A stretch of 9,188 bases of DNA, from the NCBI GenBank assembly GCA_041674265.1, contig JBAYWC010000103.1:1-9188 (forward strand), written 5' to 3'. This document shows positions 1 to 6,431 of the stretch, piece by piece. The notes below the pieces were generated by a model that worked only from the letters and a program-made list of their open reading frames with translations, was not told the origin of the DNA and did no database searches. Source of the DNA: QYQL01 sp041674265 (lineage in GTDB: Bacteria; Verrucomicrobiota; Verrucomicrobiia; Chthoniobacterales; Terrimicrobiaceae). The first letter of the stretch is position 1; every line of letters begins with the position of its first letter. Position numbers and translations under genes: made by a program.

Positions 1-1
1 A

Positions 2-256
2 TCCCGTTCCACCCAGGCCGCTCGCGAACACCGGAGCATCGAGAATCGCAACCATCACAAACGCGACGCCTCCGCCTGGCAAGAAGACCGGCACCGAAGA
101 CCACGGGCCGCTCTCGATCTGGCACTCACACGCAATGCCCTGCTCGCCATCATTCCCTTCCAGCAGGGCGAACCCCTCGCACACTTCTTCGAGCTTTACC
201 ACCGCTACCCAGCCAAAGCCCTCAACCTCATCCTTCAAGCCCGACCCGTCCTATAA
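2..256 (+). CDS. ISAs1-family transposase, C-terminal part (cut by window edge)
   Basis: Open frame entering from the left edge and ending at TAA 254-256, 84 residues visible. It contains REHRSIENRNHHKRD followed by WQEDRHRRPRAALDLALTRN, which fits the C-terminal end of ISAs1/IS4-like DDE transposases, where an R.HW.IEN..H..RD...ED..R.R pattern is typical. The E of IEN is the position that normally supplies the third catalytic acid, and it is kept here. The last roughly 40 residues (hydrophobic, ending LILQARPVL) look like an ordinary tail, not a truncation. Such enzymes move their own insertion sequence by cut-and-paste type DNA transfer. The N-terminal part with the two catalytic Asp residues lies outside the window, so it cannot be said whether the element is intact. 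Family call is by motif recognition only. Confidence 0.72.
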   Translation, partial: SRSTQAAREHRSIENRNHHKRDASAWQEDRHRRPRAALDLALTRNALLAIIPFQQGEPLAHFFELYHRYPAKALNLILQARPVL

Positions 257-277
257 CACTTCCAGCCAAACGCCCTG
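257..277 (+). repeat. candidate right terminal end of the ISAs1-like element
   Basis: Immediately after the transposase stop the sequence runs to CAAACGCCCTG at 267-277. ISAs1-family elements commonly begin with CAGGG, so an end reading CCCTG about 20 nt past the stop is where a right terminal inverted repeat is expected. The left end is outside the window, so the inverted repeat and any target duplication cannot be confirmed. Confidence 0.35.
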
Positions 278-343
278 CTCCGTCGCCACACTCCAAAGGT
301 TTCTTCTTGCTTTCCAGCGGGTTTTTGGATTGGATGGGGCTAT

Positions 344-760
344 ATGAAAGTTGCCGCCCTCATGCTCCTGTTGACATTCACCGCCACGGCGTTTGCGGAT
401 ATCCAAGCGCCTCCCGCGTCGGATTACGGTCCGACACGCAAGTTGGGACGTGGTATCGGAAACATCGCATTCGGCGTCACCGAGATCCCGGACCAGATCG
501 AGGTGGTCAACTATGCCGAAGGCAACTCCGCCGCATGGAGCTACGGCCTGGTGCGCGGAGTCGGGCGTTGCCTCGCCCGCTTGGGCTACGGCATTTACGA
601 GGTGGCGCTCTTCCCATTCCCGACAAAAAGAGGCACCTACTATCCTCCTTATCGCAGCGATATTCCTTGGATCAATTCCGGCTATCAGGAGTTTCCGCCT
701 GAACTCGGATTCGACACCCGTTACGATTACTGCCGGACCTATCAGCGCGATCCGAACTGA
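344..760 (+). CDS. small secreted protein, exosortase-associated TIGR04073-type
   Basis: 138 residues. The first 18 (MKVAALMLLLTFTATAFA) form a clear Sec signal peptide with a likely AFA cleavage site, so the mature protein of about 120 residues should be periplasmic or exported. Residues 32-51 read RKLGRGIGNIAFGVTEIPDQ, matching the conserved RKLGRGIxNIxFGxxEIPxQ core of the TIGR04073 family. That family of about 115-140 aa proteins is found mainly in Verrucomicrobiota and other bacteria with exosortase/PEP-CTERM systems; its biochemical role is unknown. A second G-rich segment (LVRGVGRCLARLGYGIYEV, 69-87) and a Tyr/Pro-rich tail follow. The start is supported by the signal peptide and by GGATGGGG at 332-339. 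The gene appears monocistronic, with an IS end upstream and an intrinsic terminator 20 nt downstream. No exosortase gene is in the window. Confidence 0.82.
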   Translation: MKVAALMLLLTFTATAFADIQAPPASDYGPTRKLGRGIGNIAFGVTEIPDQIEVVNYAEGNSAAWSYGLVRGVGRCLARLGYGIYEVALFPFPTKRGTYYPPYRSDIPWINSGYQEFPPELGFDTRYDYCRTYQRDPN

Positions 761-780
761 GCGGATTTCCATTCACTTTC

Positions 781-820
781 AACGACCGTCCGCAGACAAC
801 CTGCCGACGGTCGTTTTTTT
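781..820 (+). terminator. intrinsic terminator of the TIGR04073-type gene
   Basis: AACGACCGTC (781-790) pairs perfectly with GACGGTCGTT (806-815). Inside it GCAG (792-795) pairs with CTGC (801-804) across a C-C mismatch, leaving loop ACAAC. The stem is followed by a T run to 820. Only the plus-strand side has the U-rich tail, so it serves the plus-strand gene best; the converging adenosyltransferase gene has its stop codon (819-821) inside the T run. Confidence 0.93.
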
Positions 821-1361
821 ATCCCTTGGGAGGCCAATCCGTCTCCACCACCCCGGCAAGATGATTTTCATATCGTCCGAGAAGATAGAGGTAGTCTGAA
901 AGCCGGTTCAGATAGATCATCGTGATCCGGTCGATCCGTGCGGAATCCTCAACGGCCAATGCCTCGCGTTCGGCCCGTCTTGCCACCGTCCGTGCCAAGT
1001 GAATCTGGCACGCGGCAGGGGAACCTCCGGGAAGAACGAAGTTTTTTTTTTCTGGAAGCAACGCGGTGATCCGGTCCATCTCCTGTTCGATTTCGCGAAC
1101 GGCTTTCTCCGTAATGCGCTGGGATTGACCGGCTTGAAGCACGGTCGCCAGATCCGCGCACAGATCAAATGTTCGATTCTGAAGATCGAGCAAGGCTGTC
1201 CGCACGGGCTCGCATGGATGGGCGGCGACCGCCGCTCCAAGGATCGAGTTCATTTCATCCAAGGTGCCATATGCGATGACACGGGGGTGCGTCTTGGGGA
1301 CCCGCTGCCCGGAGAAGAGACTCGTTTCACCACGGTCGCCGGTGCCGGTGTAAATTTTCAT
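819..1361 (-). CDS. pduO: PduO-type cob(I)alamin adenosyltransferase
   Basis: 180 residues when started at the ATG at 1359-1361. The enzyme transfers the 5'-deoxyadenosyl group of ATP to cob(I)alamin, the last step making coenzyme B12, in the cytoplasm, usually as a trimer. The N-terminal MKIYTGTGDRGETSLFSG is the diagnostic ATP-binding segment of the family. HLARTVARRAERE (121-133) supplies the conserved Arg/Glu cluster of the active site, and YLNRLSDYLYLLGR (150-163) is the conserved C-terminal helix; length is typical. Two Met codons further upstream (1376 and 1400) are in frame but would add a non-conserved stretch, and no start has a strong Shine-Dalgarno. An A10 run in the coding strand (1042-1051, encoding EKKNF around residue 105) is a slippage-prone spot, although the reading frame is intact. 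Neighbours do not indicate which B12-dependent pathway it serves. Confidence 0.92.
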   Translation of the reverse strand: MKIYTGTGDRGETSLFSGQRVPKTHPRVIAYGTLDEMNSILGAAVAAHPCEPVRTALLDLQNRTFDLCADLATVLQAGQSQRITEKAVREIEQEMDRITALLPEKKNFVLPGGSPAACQIHLARTVARRAEREALAVEDSARIDRITMIYLNRLSDYLYLLGRYENHLAGVVETDWPPKG

Positions 1362-1674
1362 GGACCGCTTCTGCATCGCATGCCCTGGCGCGAATACCAA
1401 GCCGGAAATATTGCAACCGGAGGATCAGGATGGGCTGTGAAAATACGGGATCCAAAATGTGGAACACCCGCGCGATAGCGCTTTGTGCCTGCCGGGGGAG
1501 GTCGAAGGTGTTGCCGGGGAGGCAACCGGAGCGGCAGCGGAGCAATTGGGCCGGTTTGCGTCCGCGCCCAGCCGGAGGCCGGGTTTTCATTTCGCATTCC
1601 CCATTTCGCATTCTCCTCCGAAAGCGGCGGATTCCCTTGACCGCAGCGTTCGGGCAAAGGAAAACAACGGAATC
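1362..1674. other. non-coding gap between divergent adenosyltransferase and GT2 genes
   Basis: Should hold promoters for both divergent genes, but no convincing -35/-10 pair is visible. It contains a small hairpin, GTTGCC (1510-1515) with GGCAAC (1521-1526), and a two-copy tandem repeat of CATTTCGCATTC at 1588-1599 and 1602-1613 (period 14). An open frame runs into it from the GT2 gene as far as 1459, but its translation (Pro/Ala/Arg-rich) is not GT2-like. No B12-riboswitch box (GCCACTG type) was seen on the minus strand upstream of the adenosyltransferase. Confidence 0.6.
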
Positions 1675-2631
1675 ATGATTTCCTTGTCAGTGCCGGTTTA
1701 CAATGAGCAAGACGCCCTCCTGCCACTCTTCGAGAAAATCAGGGACGTCATGGACAGACACGGGGAGCCGTGGGAGATCATTTTTGTCAACGATGGGAGC
1801 GTGGATGGCAGCGCCGATATCCTCGATGGCCTGGCAGCCGAAAACCCCCGGGTGAAGGTTGTTCACTTCCGCCGGAACTTCGGGCAGACCGCCGCCATGA
1901 TGGCCGGATTCGATTTTGCCAGCGGCGACACCATTATCCCGATGGATGGAGACGGGCAGAACGACCCCGGGGACATTCCCCGCATGCTGGCCAAGCTCGA
2001 CGAGGGGTATGAGGTCTGCTCCGGATGGCGCAAAGACCGGCAGGACAATGCGCTCCAGCGGAATTTTCCCAGCATCATGGCCAATAAATTGATTTCCGCG
2101 GTCTCGGGGGTTGACCTGCATGATTTCGGCTGCTCCCTCAAGGCCTATCGCGCGGAGGTGATCAAGGGAGTCCGGCTTTACGGCGAGATGCACCGCTTCC
2201 TTCCGATTTATGCCAAATGGCACGGGGCCCGCATCTCGGAGATTCCTGTGCATCACTTCGCCCGCGTTTCGGGAAAATCCAAATACGGCCTGGAACGCGT
2301 TCTGAAGGTTCTGCTGGATTTGGTGACGGTGAAGTTCCTCGACAAATACATGCTCAAGCCGATGTATCTTTTTGGATTCTGGGGGCTGATCTTTTTTGCC
2401 GCCTCGGTTTTTTTCACGGCATGGACGTTTTACATGCGCATGCAGGGATATTATTTCACGGCAACCCCCCTGCCGATGATGGCGGTCTTTTCGTTCATGA
2501 CCGGGATGATCTGCGTGCTGATGGGCCTGCTGGCCGAGATGATCACCCGCACGTTTCATGAATCGCAAAACAAATCCATTTACATTGTCAGCCGGACCCG
2601 GAACCTGAACGGACCGTCGGAGGATCGCTGA
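1675..2631 (+). CDS. GT2 family polyprenyl-phosphate-type glycosyltransferase (DPM1/GtrB/ArnC-like)
   Basis: 318 residues from the ATG at 1675, which begins MISLSVPVYNEQDALLPLF, the standard start of GT2 enzymes; the in-frame upstream extension is not conserved-looking. VNDGS (38-42) and MDGDGQNDP (90-98) are the nucleotide-sugar and metal-binding motifs, the latter corresponding to the MDGDLQDDP motif of dolichol- and undecaprenyl-phosphate sugar transferases. FGCSLKAYR (151-159) and the basic VSGKSKYG (198-205) are also typical. Two membrane helices follow at about 229-252 and 265-290, so the protein sits in the inner membrane with a cytoplasmic catalytic domain. It probably moves a sugar from a nucleotide donor onto undecaprenyl phosphate for surface-polymer modification or assembly; which sugar cannot be told. 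AAAGGAA at 1656-1662 is a distant possible ribosome site. Its stop overlaps the next start (TGATG), so the two are translationally coupled. Confidence 0.9.
   Translation: MISLSVPVYNEQDALLPLFEKIRDVMDRHGEPWEIIFVNDGSVDGSADILDGLAAENPRVKVVHFRRNFGQTAAMMAGFDFASGDTIIPMDGDGQNDPGDIPRMLAKLDEGYEVCSGWRKDRQDNALQRNFPSIMANKLISAVSGVDLHDFGCSLKAYRAEVIKGVRLYGEMHRFLPIYAKWHGARISEIPVHHFARVSGKSKYGLERVLKVLLDLVTVKFLDKYMLKPMYLFGFWGLIFFAASVFFTAWTFYMRMQGYYFTATPLPMMAVFSFMTGMICVLMGLLAEMITRTFHESQNKSIYIVSRTRNLNGPSEDR
2619..2623 (+). promoter_or_regulatory. ribosome binding site of asnB, inside the GT2 gene
   Basis: GGAGG ends 7 nt before the ATG at 2631-2633. This is among the clearest Shine-Dalgarno sequences in the window, and with the TGATG overlap it fixes the asnB start. 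Confidence 0.8.
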
Positions 2632-4472
2632 TGTGCGGGATTGCCGGCTTCCTCGGTACCGGGGATCGGGGCGATCTGGAGGCCATGACCGCGCGGTTGA
2701 CCCATCGCGGTCCCGATGCGGAGGGGTTCTTCATCGACCCGGGCCACGGGCTTCACCTCGGGCACAGAAGGCTCTCGATCGTGGATCTCGGCGGGGGAGG
2801 ACAACCGATGTCCTCTGCGGACGGACGGCTCGCGGTGGTCTTCAACGGCGAGATTTACAATCACGCCGAGCTCCGGGCACAATTGTCCGCAAAGGGGCAC
2901 GAATTCCTCACGGACCATTCGGATACCGAGGTTCTCCTTCACGGGTGGAGGGAATGGGGGGAAGGACTCGTCGGGCGGCTGAACGGCATGTGGGCCTTCG
3001 CAATCTGGGACCTGGATCGAAGGTGCCTGTTTCTCAGCAGGGACCGGTTCGGAAAAAAACCGCTCTATTATTTTCAGCGGGCGGGAACGTTTGGGTTTTC
3101 CTCCGAGCTGACCTCGCTCCTGAAGCATCCGGCGGCGCCCCGCAATCTGTCGGAACTCGCGCGCGTGAAATTTTTTGCGCACGCGCTGATTCCGGCCCCA
3201 TGTTCCGCAATCGAGGGCATTTGGAAATTGCCGGCGGCGCACAATCTGGTCGTGGAAGAGAACGGTCCGGCCTGCCGGGTGTCCCGGTATTGGCGGTATG
3301 TGATCGAGCCTGTCGAGCCATCCGCGACAGACGGGGAGCTGGCGGAAGAGTTGCGCGGGCTGCTCCTTCGCGCGACCCGCCGCCGCCTGATGGCGGATGT
3401 TCCCCTTGGGATTTTTTTGAGTGGCGGAATCGATTCCTCATTGATTGCCGCGTTGGCGGCGGGCGAGATCGGCGGGCCTGCGCTCAGCACGTTTACGATT
3501 GGCTTCACCGAACCCTCGTTCGATGAATCCGTCCCGGCGAAGCGGATGGCCGGACACCTCAAGACTTCCCACCACGAGCAAATCCTCGATCTCGATGCGG
3601 CGCTGGGCCACCTGCCCCGGATCTTCGACCTCCTCGACGAGCCCCAGGGTGATGGCTCGTTGCTGCCGACCTGGCTTCTCGCCCGGTTTGCCCGCAACAA
3701 GGTGACAGTGGCGCTCGGCGGCGATGGCGGAGACGAGCTTTTCGCCGGCTACGATCCCTTCCGTGCCCTGCAGCTTGCGGGGCTTTATTCCCGCGTCGTC
3801 CCGCGGCCCGTCCACGAGGGCTTGAAGATGCTGGCGGGGTTTCTCCCTGTCTCGCATGCAAACATCAGTCTGGATTTCAAAATCAAGCGGACACTGCGCG
3901 GGTTGAGCCATGACGCCCGGCTCTGGAATCCGGTCTGGCTCGGGGCGCTCGAACCCTCGGAACTCCAGTGCCTGACCGATTCCCACTTTGACATCGGGGA
4001 CATCTACAGCGAGGCGATCCATGCGTGGGAAACCTGCCACAATGACGATCCGGTGGACCGCACACTGCAATTCTACACCGAGATTTACCTGCAGGATGGA
4101 ATTCTTCAGAAGGCCGACCGGGCCAGCATGATGAATTCGCTGGAGGTCAGGAGTCCGTTTTTGGACATCGAAGTCGCGGACTTCGCGCGAAAACTTCCCC
4201 ACAGGTATAAACTGCGGGGCAATACGACAAAGTATCTTCTGAAGCTGGCGGCAAAGCCTCTCCTGCCGGAGGTGATCGTCCGGCGCAAAAAGAAGGGATT
4301 CGGATCTCCGGTTGGAAAATGGCTGCGCACCGGACGCATTGCGCCACAGCCGACGGACGGCATGGTTCGCGAGAAGCTGGCGCGCCACCTCGGCGGGCAG
4401 GCGGACGAGCGCCTGTTCCTCTGGTGCGAGTATGTTTGGCAGGAATGGCAAAAGAGACAACAGTCACTATGA
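2631..4472 (+). CDS. asnB: AsnB-type asparagine synthase / glutamine-dependent amidotransferase
   Basis: 613 residues, the usual length of bacterial AsnB-like proteins. After Met removal Cys2 of MCGIAGF is the nucleophile of the class II glutamine amidotransferase domain (about 1-200). HRGPDAEG (25-32), RRLSIVDL (46-53) and FNGEIYN (71-77) form its glutamine pocket. The synthetase domain follows with the ATP-pyrophosphatase loop LSGGIDSS (263-270), FTIGF (288-292), GGDGGDELFAGY (363-374) and a late LEVRSPFLD segment. Classic members make asparagine from aspartate, ATP and glutamine. Many members lying in exopolysaccharide and exosortase-linked clusters are thought to amidate sugar acids or act in polymer modification instead. 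Its 1-nt overlap with a GT2 gene favours such a role here, but the sequence alone does not decide between them. The stop overlaps a 37-codon ORF by ATGA. Confidence 0.9.
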   Translation: MCGIAGFLGTGDRGDLEAMTARLTHRGPDAEGFFIDPGHGLHLGHRRLSIVDLGGGGQPMSSADGRLAVVFNGEIYNHAELRAQLSAKGHEFLTDHSDTEVLLHGWREWGEGLVGRLNGMWAFAIWDLDRRCLFLSRDRFGKKPLYYFQRAGTFGFSSELTSLLKHPAAPRNLSELARVKFFAHALIPAPCSAIEGIWKLPAAHNLVVEENGPACRVSRYWRYVIEPVEPSATDGELAEELRGLLLRATRRRLMADVPLGIFLSGGIDSSLIAALAAGEIGGPALSTFTIGFTEPSFDESVPAKRMAGHLKTSHHEQILDLDAALGHLPRIFDLLDEPQGDGSLLPTWLLARFARNKVTVALGGDGGDELFAGYDPFRALQLAGLYSRVVPRPVHEGLKMLAGFLPVSHANISLDFKIKRTLRGLSHDARLWNPVWLGALEPSELQCLTDSHFDIGDIYSEAIHAWETCHNDDPVDRTLQFYTEIYLQDGILQKADRASMMNSLEVRSPFLDIEVADFARKLPHRYKLRGNTTKYLLKLAAKPLLPEVIVRRKKKGFGSPVGKWLRTGRIAPQPTDGMVREKLARHLGGQADERLFLWCEYVWQEWQKRQQSL

Positions 4473-4582
4473 GATTCAAAAGCCAAGTGATCAGTGATGA
4501 ACGCAGGTGGGTGGACCCGGGATGGCTGGAAGAAAATGAAACTCGCCGTCAGGCGGGCAAGCTGCAATTTTCATCCAAATGA
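4469..4582 (+). CDS. 37-codon ORF bridging asnB and the endonuclease gene
   Basis: Reads MRFKSQVISDERRWVDPGWL and on to QFSSK. Its ATG overlaps the asnB stop (ATGA 4469-4472) and its stop overlaps the endonuclease start (ATGA 4579-4582), so it exactly fills the gap with both junctions in coupling geometry. There is no good Shine-Dalgarno for it or for the next gene. I recognise no family. It may be a real small protein, or simply a translated leader that carries ribosomes from asnB to the endonuclease. It also contains a CCCGGG site at 4516-4521. Confidence 0.4.
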   Translation: MRFKSQVISDERRWVDPGWLEENETRRQAGKLQFSSK

Positions 4583-5344
4583 CCAGAGAACAAAGAATCG
4601 AACGGCTTCTCGCAGCGATTCCGGAACTGACAAATTACCGCCTCCAGCTTGTTGACAAAATTGTGTGGATTTTTCAGCAACCCAAGGAATTCGTTTGCAA
4701 TCCGACCTCGACCCTCATTCCACAAGAGGTTCTTGAAGACTTCGGCGATGTTCTCCGAATGCACCACAGTTTTTCAAGAGAACCGTTTTCAAAAGACAAA
4801 TTTGAATATGCGCTGGAGCGTGTGCTGCTTGAATCGGCGATTCCCGCTCAAATGGCACCAAGGGGAACAAGAGGGTTTGATATTGAAATCGCTGGAGAAA
4901 AATACTCACTCAAAACCGAAGCGGCGAAAACCATTCGTGAGAACACGATTCACATCTCGAAATTCATGGAACTTGGCGGGGGGACATGGGGGAGTGATCC
5001 GAAGGATTTGATTGGGTTGCGCCAGCAATTTCTCGCAAACCTGAATGGCTTGAATCGGATTTTGATTTTACGCGCTCTGAAGAAGGGGAATCCTGTTTTC
5101 AAATACGAACTTGTGGAGATTCCAAAAAAAACTCCTATCAAAGGCGGCAAAAGGCCGCTTTGAAATGATGACAGAAAGCCCACAAAATCCGAAGCCGGGT
5201 TACTGCTTTGTTGAAGAGAAGGGCGAAGGCCTTTTCAATTTGTATTTCGATGGCGGCGGCGAACGAAAGCTGCAGATCGAGGGATTGCAAAAGGCCCTTT
5301 GTGAAGTTCATGCGACTTGGCAGTTCGAGAGCCCTGCTCCGTAA
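4579..5344 (+). pseudogene. SmaI-like type II restriction endonuclease, frameshifted at an A8 tract
   Basis: The first frame gives 194 residues and stops at 5161-5163. The downstream +1 frame continues to TAA 5342-5344. Dropping one A from the run 5124-5131 joins them into a 254-residue protein, close to SmaI (about 247). From memory of SmaI, the match is strong on both sides of the joint: RGFDIEI then SLKTEAAK (98-117), HISKFMELG, YELVEIPK, then in the other frame KLLSKAAKGRFEMM, PKPGYCFV, FNLYFDGGGERKLQI and a VHATWQF-like end. Asp101 and Lys112 are candidate catalytic residues of a PD-(D/E)xK-like fold. It would cut CCCGGG in unprotected DNA. Unshifted translation ends PKKTPIKGGKRPL and lacks about the last 70 residues, so it is probably inactive. 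Composition is more AT-rich than the flanking polysaccharide genes, suggesting transfer. Sequencing error or slippage-based expression remain possible. Confidence 0.85.
5140..5161 (+). other. stem-loop just downstream of the A8 slip site
   Basis: AAAGGCGGC (5140-5148) pairs with GCCGCTTT (5154-5161) with one bulged G and loop AAAAG. It begins 8 nt after the A8 run, the spacing seen at recoding or slippage sites. It may be coincidental coding sequence. Confidence 0.4.
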
Positions 5345-6218
5345 AAAGCAGCGATGGGGAGGCGTTGACGCGGCTTTTCGCTATATCCACATATTCAGGC
5401 TTCGCTTCCACCCCCACGCATCTCCGGCCGGTCTCGATCGCGACAATGCCCACGGTGCCGCTGCCGAAAAATGGATCCAGCACGACCCCGTTGGAAGGCG
5501 AACCCGCAAGAATGCATGGGCGCACCAGAGCGCGCGGAAAGACGGCGAAGTGGGCTTCTTTGCATGGCTCGGTATTGATGGCCCAAACGGTTCTCTTGTT
5601 TTTTCTTCCCAGGCCATCCGCAGTTGTCTCTTTGATGGCCTCTTGGTCGAAATAGTAATTTTCATTTTTCGAGAACATGAAGAGGTATTCATGCGAGACG
5701 GTCACGCGATCTTTGACCGATTCCGGCTGGCAATTCGGCTTATGCCAGATGATGTCCGAACGGAGATACCATCCATCCAGTTGCAGCGCCATCGCAACCA
5801 TCCAAGCAACTCCGATCAAATCCTTCGGCTTCAAGCCGTCCGGGGTATCGGGACGATAAGACATGGCACGGCCCTTGTTTTTCATGTCCTTATCCCTCCA
5901 CGCCCTTCCCCCGGATGTGTAAGTGTTGCCGATATTCAGCCAGAACGTCCCGTCGGCGCGCAGGACACGACGAACCTCCCGAAAGCATGACGCCAGACTT
6001 TCCACATATTCTTGGAGGTTATCCTCGGCCCCGATCTGGCCGAGGTGCCCGTAGTCTCTCATCCCCCAATACGGGGGAGAGGTGATGCAAGTATGGAAAG
6101 TCTGATCCGGGATTTCCAGCAGCTTCGAGCGGGAGTCGCCTGAGATGATCTGGACAGGCTCATCCTTGGTGCATCGCAGCGGCCACGCCTGAGAACCATT
6201 GACAAAAGGTGATTTCAT
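5235..6218 (-). CDS. class-beta DNA methyltransferase, probably N4-cytosine, M.SmaI-like partner
   Basis: 327 residues. The catalytic motif IV TSPPYW (46-51) comes before the AdoMet motif I DPFFGSGTVG (248-257), which is the class-beta order. SPPY is the form usual in N4-cytosine enzymes, DPPY in N6-adenine ones. WLNIGNTY (93-100) and SHEYLFMFSK (175-184) are further family motifs. It would methylate the site cut by the neighbouring endonuclease (CCCGGG if the SmaI likeness holds), giving self-protection in the cytoplasm. The conserved body ends near residue 291; the last 36 residues are read antisense to the endonuclease tail and look like an unconserved extension. The start ATG overlaps the stop of the RHH gene (ATGA 6215-6218), so the two form an operon. 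It remains intact while its endonuclease partner is frameshifted. Confidence 0.92.
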   Translation of the reverse strand: MKSPFVNGSQAWPLRCTKDEPVQIISGDSRSKLLEIPDQTFHTCITSPPYWGMRDYGHLGQIGAEDNLQEYVESLASCFREVRRVLRADGTFWLNIGNTYTSGGRAWRDKDMKNKGRAMSYRPDTPDGLKPKDLIGVAWMVAMALQLDGWYLRSDIIWHKPNCQPESVKDRVTVSHEYLFMFSKNENYYFDQEAIKETTADGLGRKNKRTVWAINTEPCKEAHFAVFPRALVRPCILAGSPSNGVVLDPFFGSGTVGIVAIETGRRCVGVEAKPEYVDIAKSRVNASPSLLFTEQGSRTAKSHELHKGPFAIPRSAAFVRRRHRNTN

Positions 6219-6412
6219 ATCACATGTCCGTTTGATGTTTTTCCACGATAGACCCCGGGCTCCTCTTGTATGCGCGCTGAAAGAGTGTCGATAATCAGCG
6301 AGTGCAGCGTTTTGTCTTCTTTGATTGCCATAACCTTCAGTGTCTTGTGAAGCTCGTCTTCAATCTCCAAGGGAAATGTTTTGGTGGTTTTTTTTGACTT
6401 TTCTGCTTGCAT
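6215..6412 (-). CDS. small ribbon-helix-helix DNA-binding protein, candidate R-M controller
   Basis: 65 residues from the ATG at 6410-6412; an in-frame TTG at 6428-6430, preceded by AGG at about 7 nt, would add six. The pattern is that of a MetJ/Arc/CopG fold: a beta strand (KTFPLEI), a first helix (EDELHKTLKVMAIKED), a short turn and a second helix (LHSLIIDTLSARIQE), with a short Gly-rich tail. Such proteins bind DNA as dimers, the strand pair entering the major groove of short palindromes, and are usually autorepressors. The stop overlaps the methyltransferase start by ATGA, so it is the first gene of that operon and a natural candidate for controlling methyltransferase level, a job done by HTH C-proteins in many R-M systems. 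An A8 run lies in its coding strand (6388-6395). A type II antitoxin role is less likely because no toxin gene is adjacent. Confidence 0.7.
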   Translation of the reverse strand: MQAEKSKKTTKTFPLEIEDELHKTLKVMAIKEDKTLHSLIIDTLSARIQEEPGVYRGKTSNGHVI

Positions 6413-6431
6413 GAGTGACGGGGATAACAAA

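Noticed and set aside
251..772. 173-aa minus-strand ORF opposite the TIGR04073-type gene
   Set aside because: Shadow of a plus-strand gene that has a signal peptide and a conserved family motif; its own translation has no family features.
1637..1665. TTGACC as a -35 box for the GT2/asnB operon
   Set aside because: The 17-nt spaced hexamer is GAAAAC, not a -10, and the implied transcript start would sit almost on the ATG.
1459..1674. In-frame upstream extension of the GT2 gene (72 residues)
   Set aside because: Translation is Pro/Ala/Arg-rich, crosses a tandem repeat and a hairpin, and precedes the canonical MISLSVPVYNE start.
1401..1674. Cobalamin riboswitch upstream of the adenosyltransferase
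   Set aside because: GC-rich with a small hairpin, but no B12-box sequence on the minus strand and no consistent multi-stem fold that I could trace.
5124..5174. Classic -1 ribosomal frameshift at A AAA AAA
   Set aside because: The -1 frame reaches a stop within about a dozen codons and does not join the SmaI-like tail; only +1, -2 or loss of one A does.
5208..5990. 260-aa plus-strand ORF opposite the methyltransferase
   Set aside because: Antisense to conserved methyltransferase motifs, with atypical composition and no motif of its own.
6215..6430. RHH protein as the antitoxin of a toxin-antitoxin pair
   Set aside because: Its overlapping partner is a DNA methyltransferase and no small toxin gene lies on either side.
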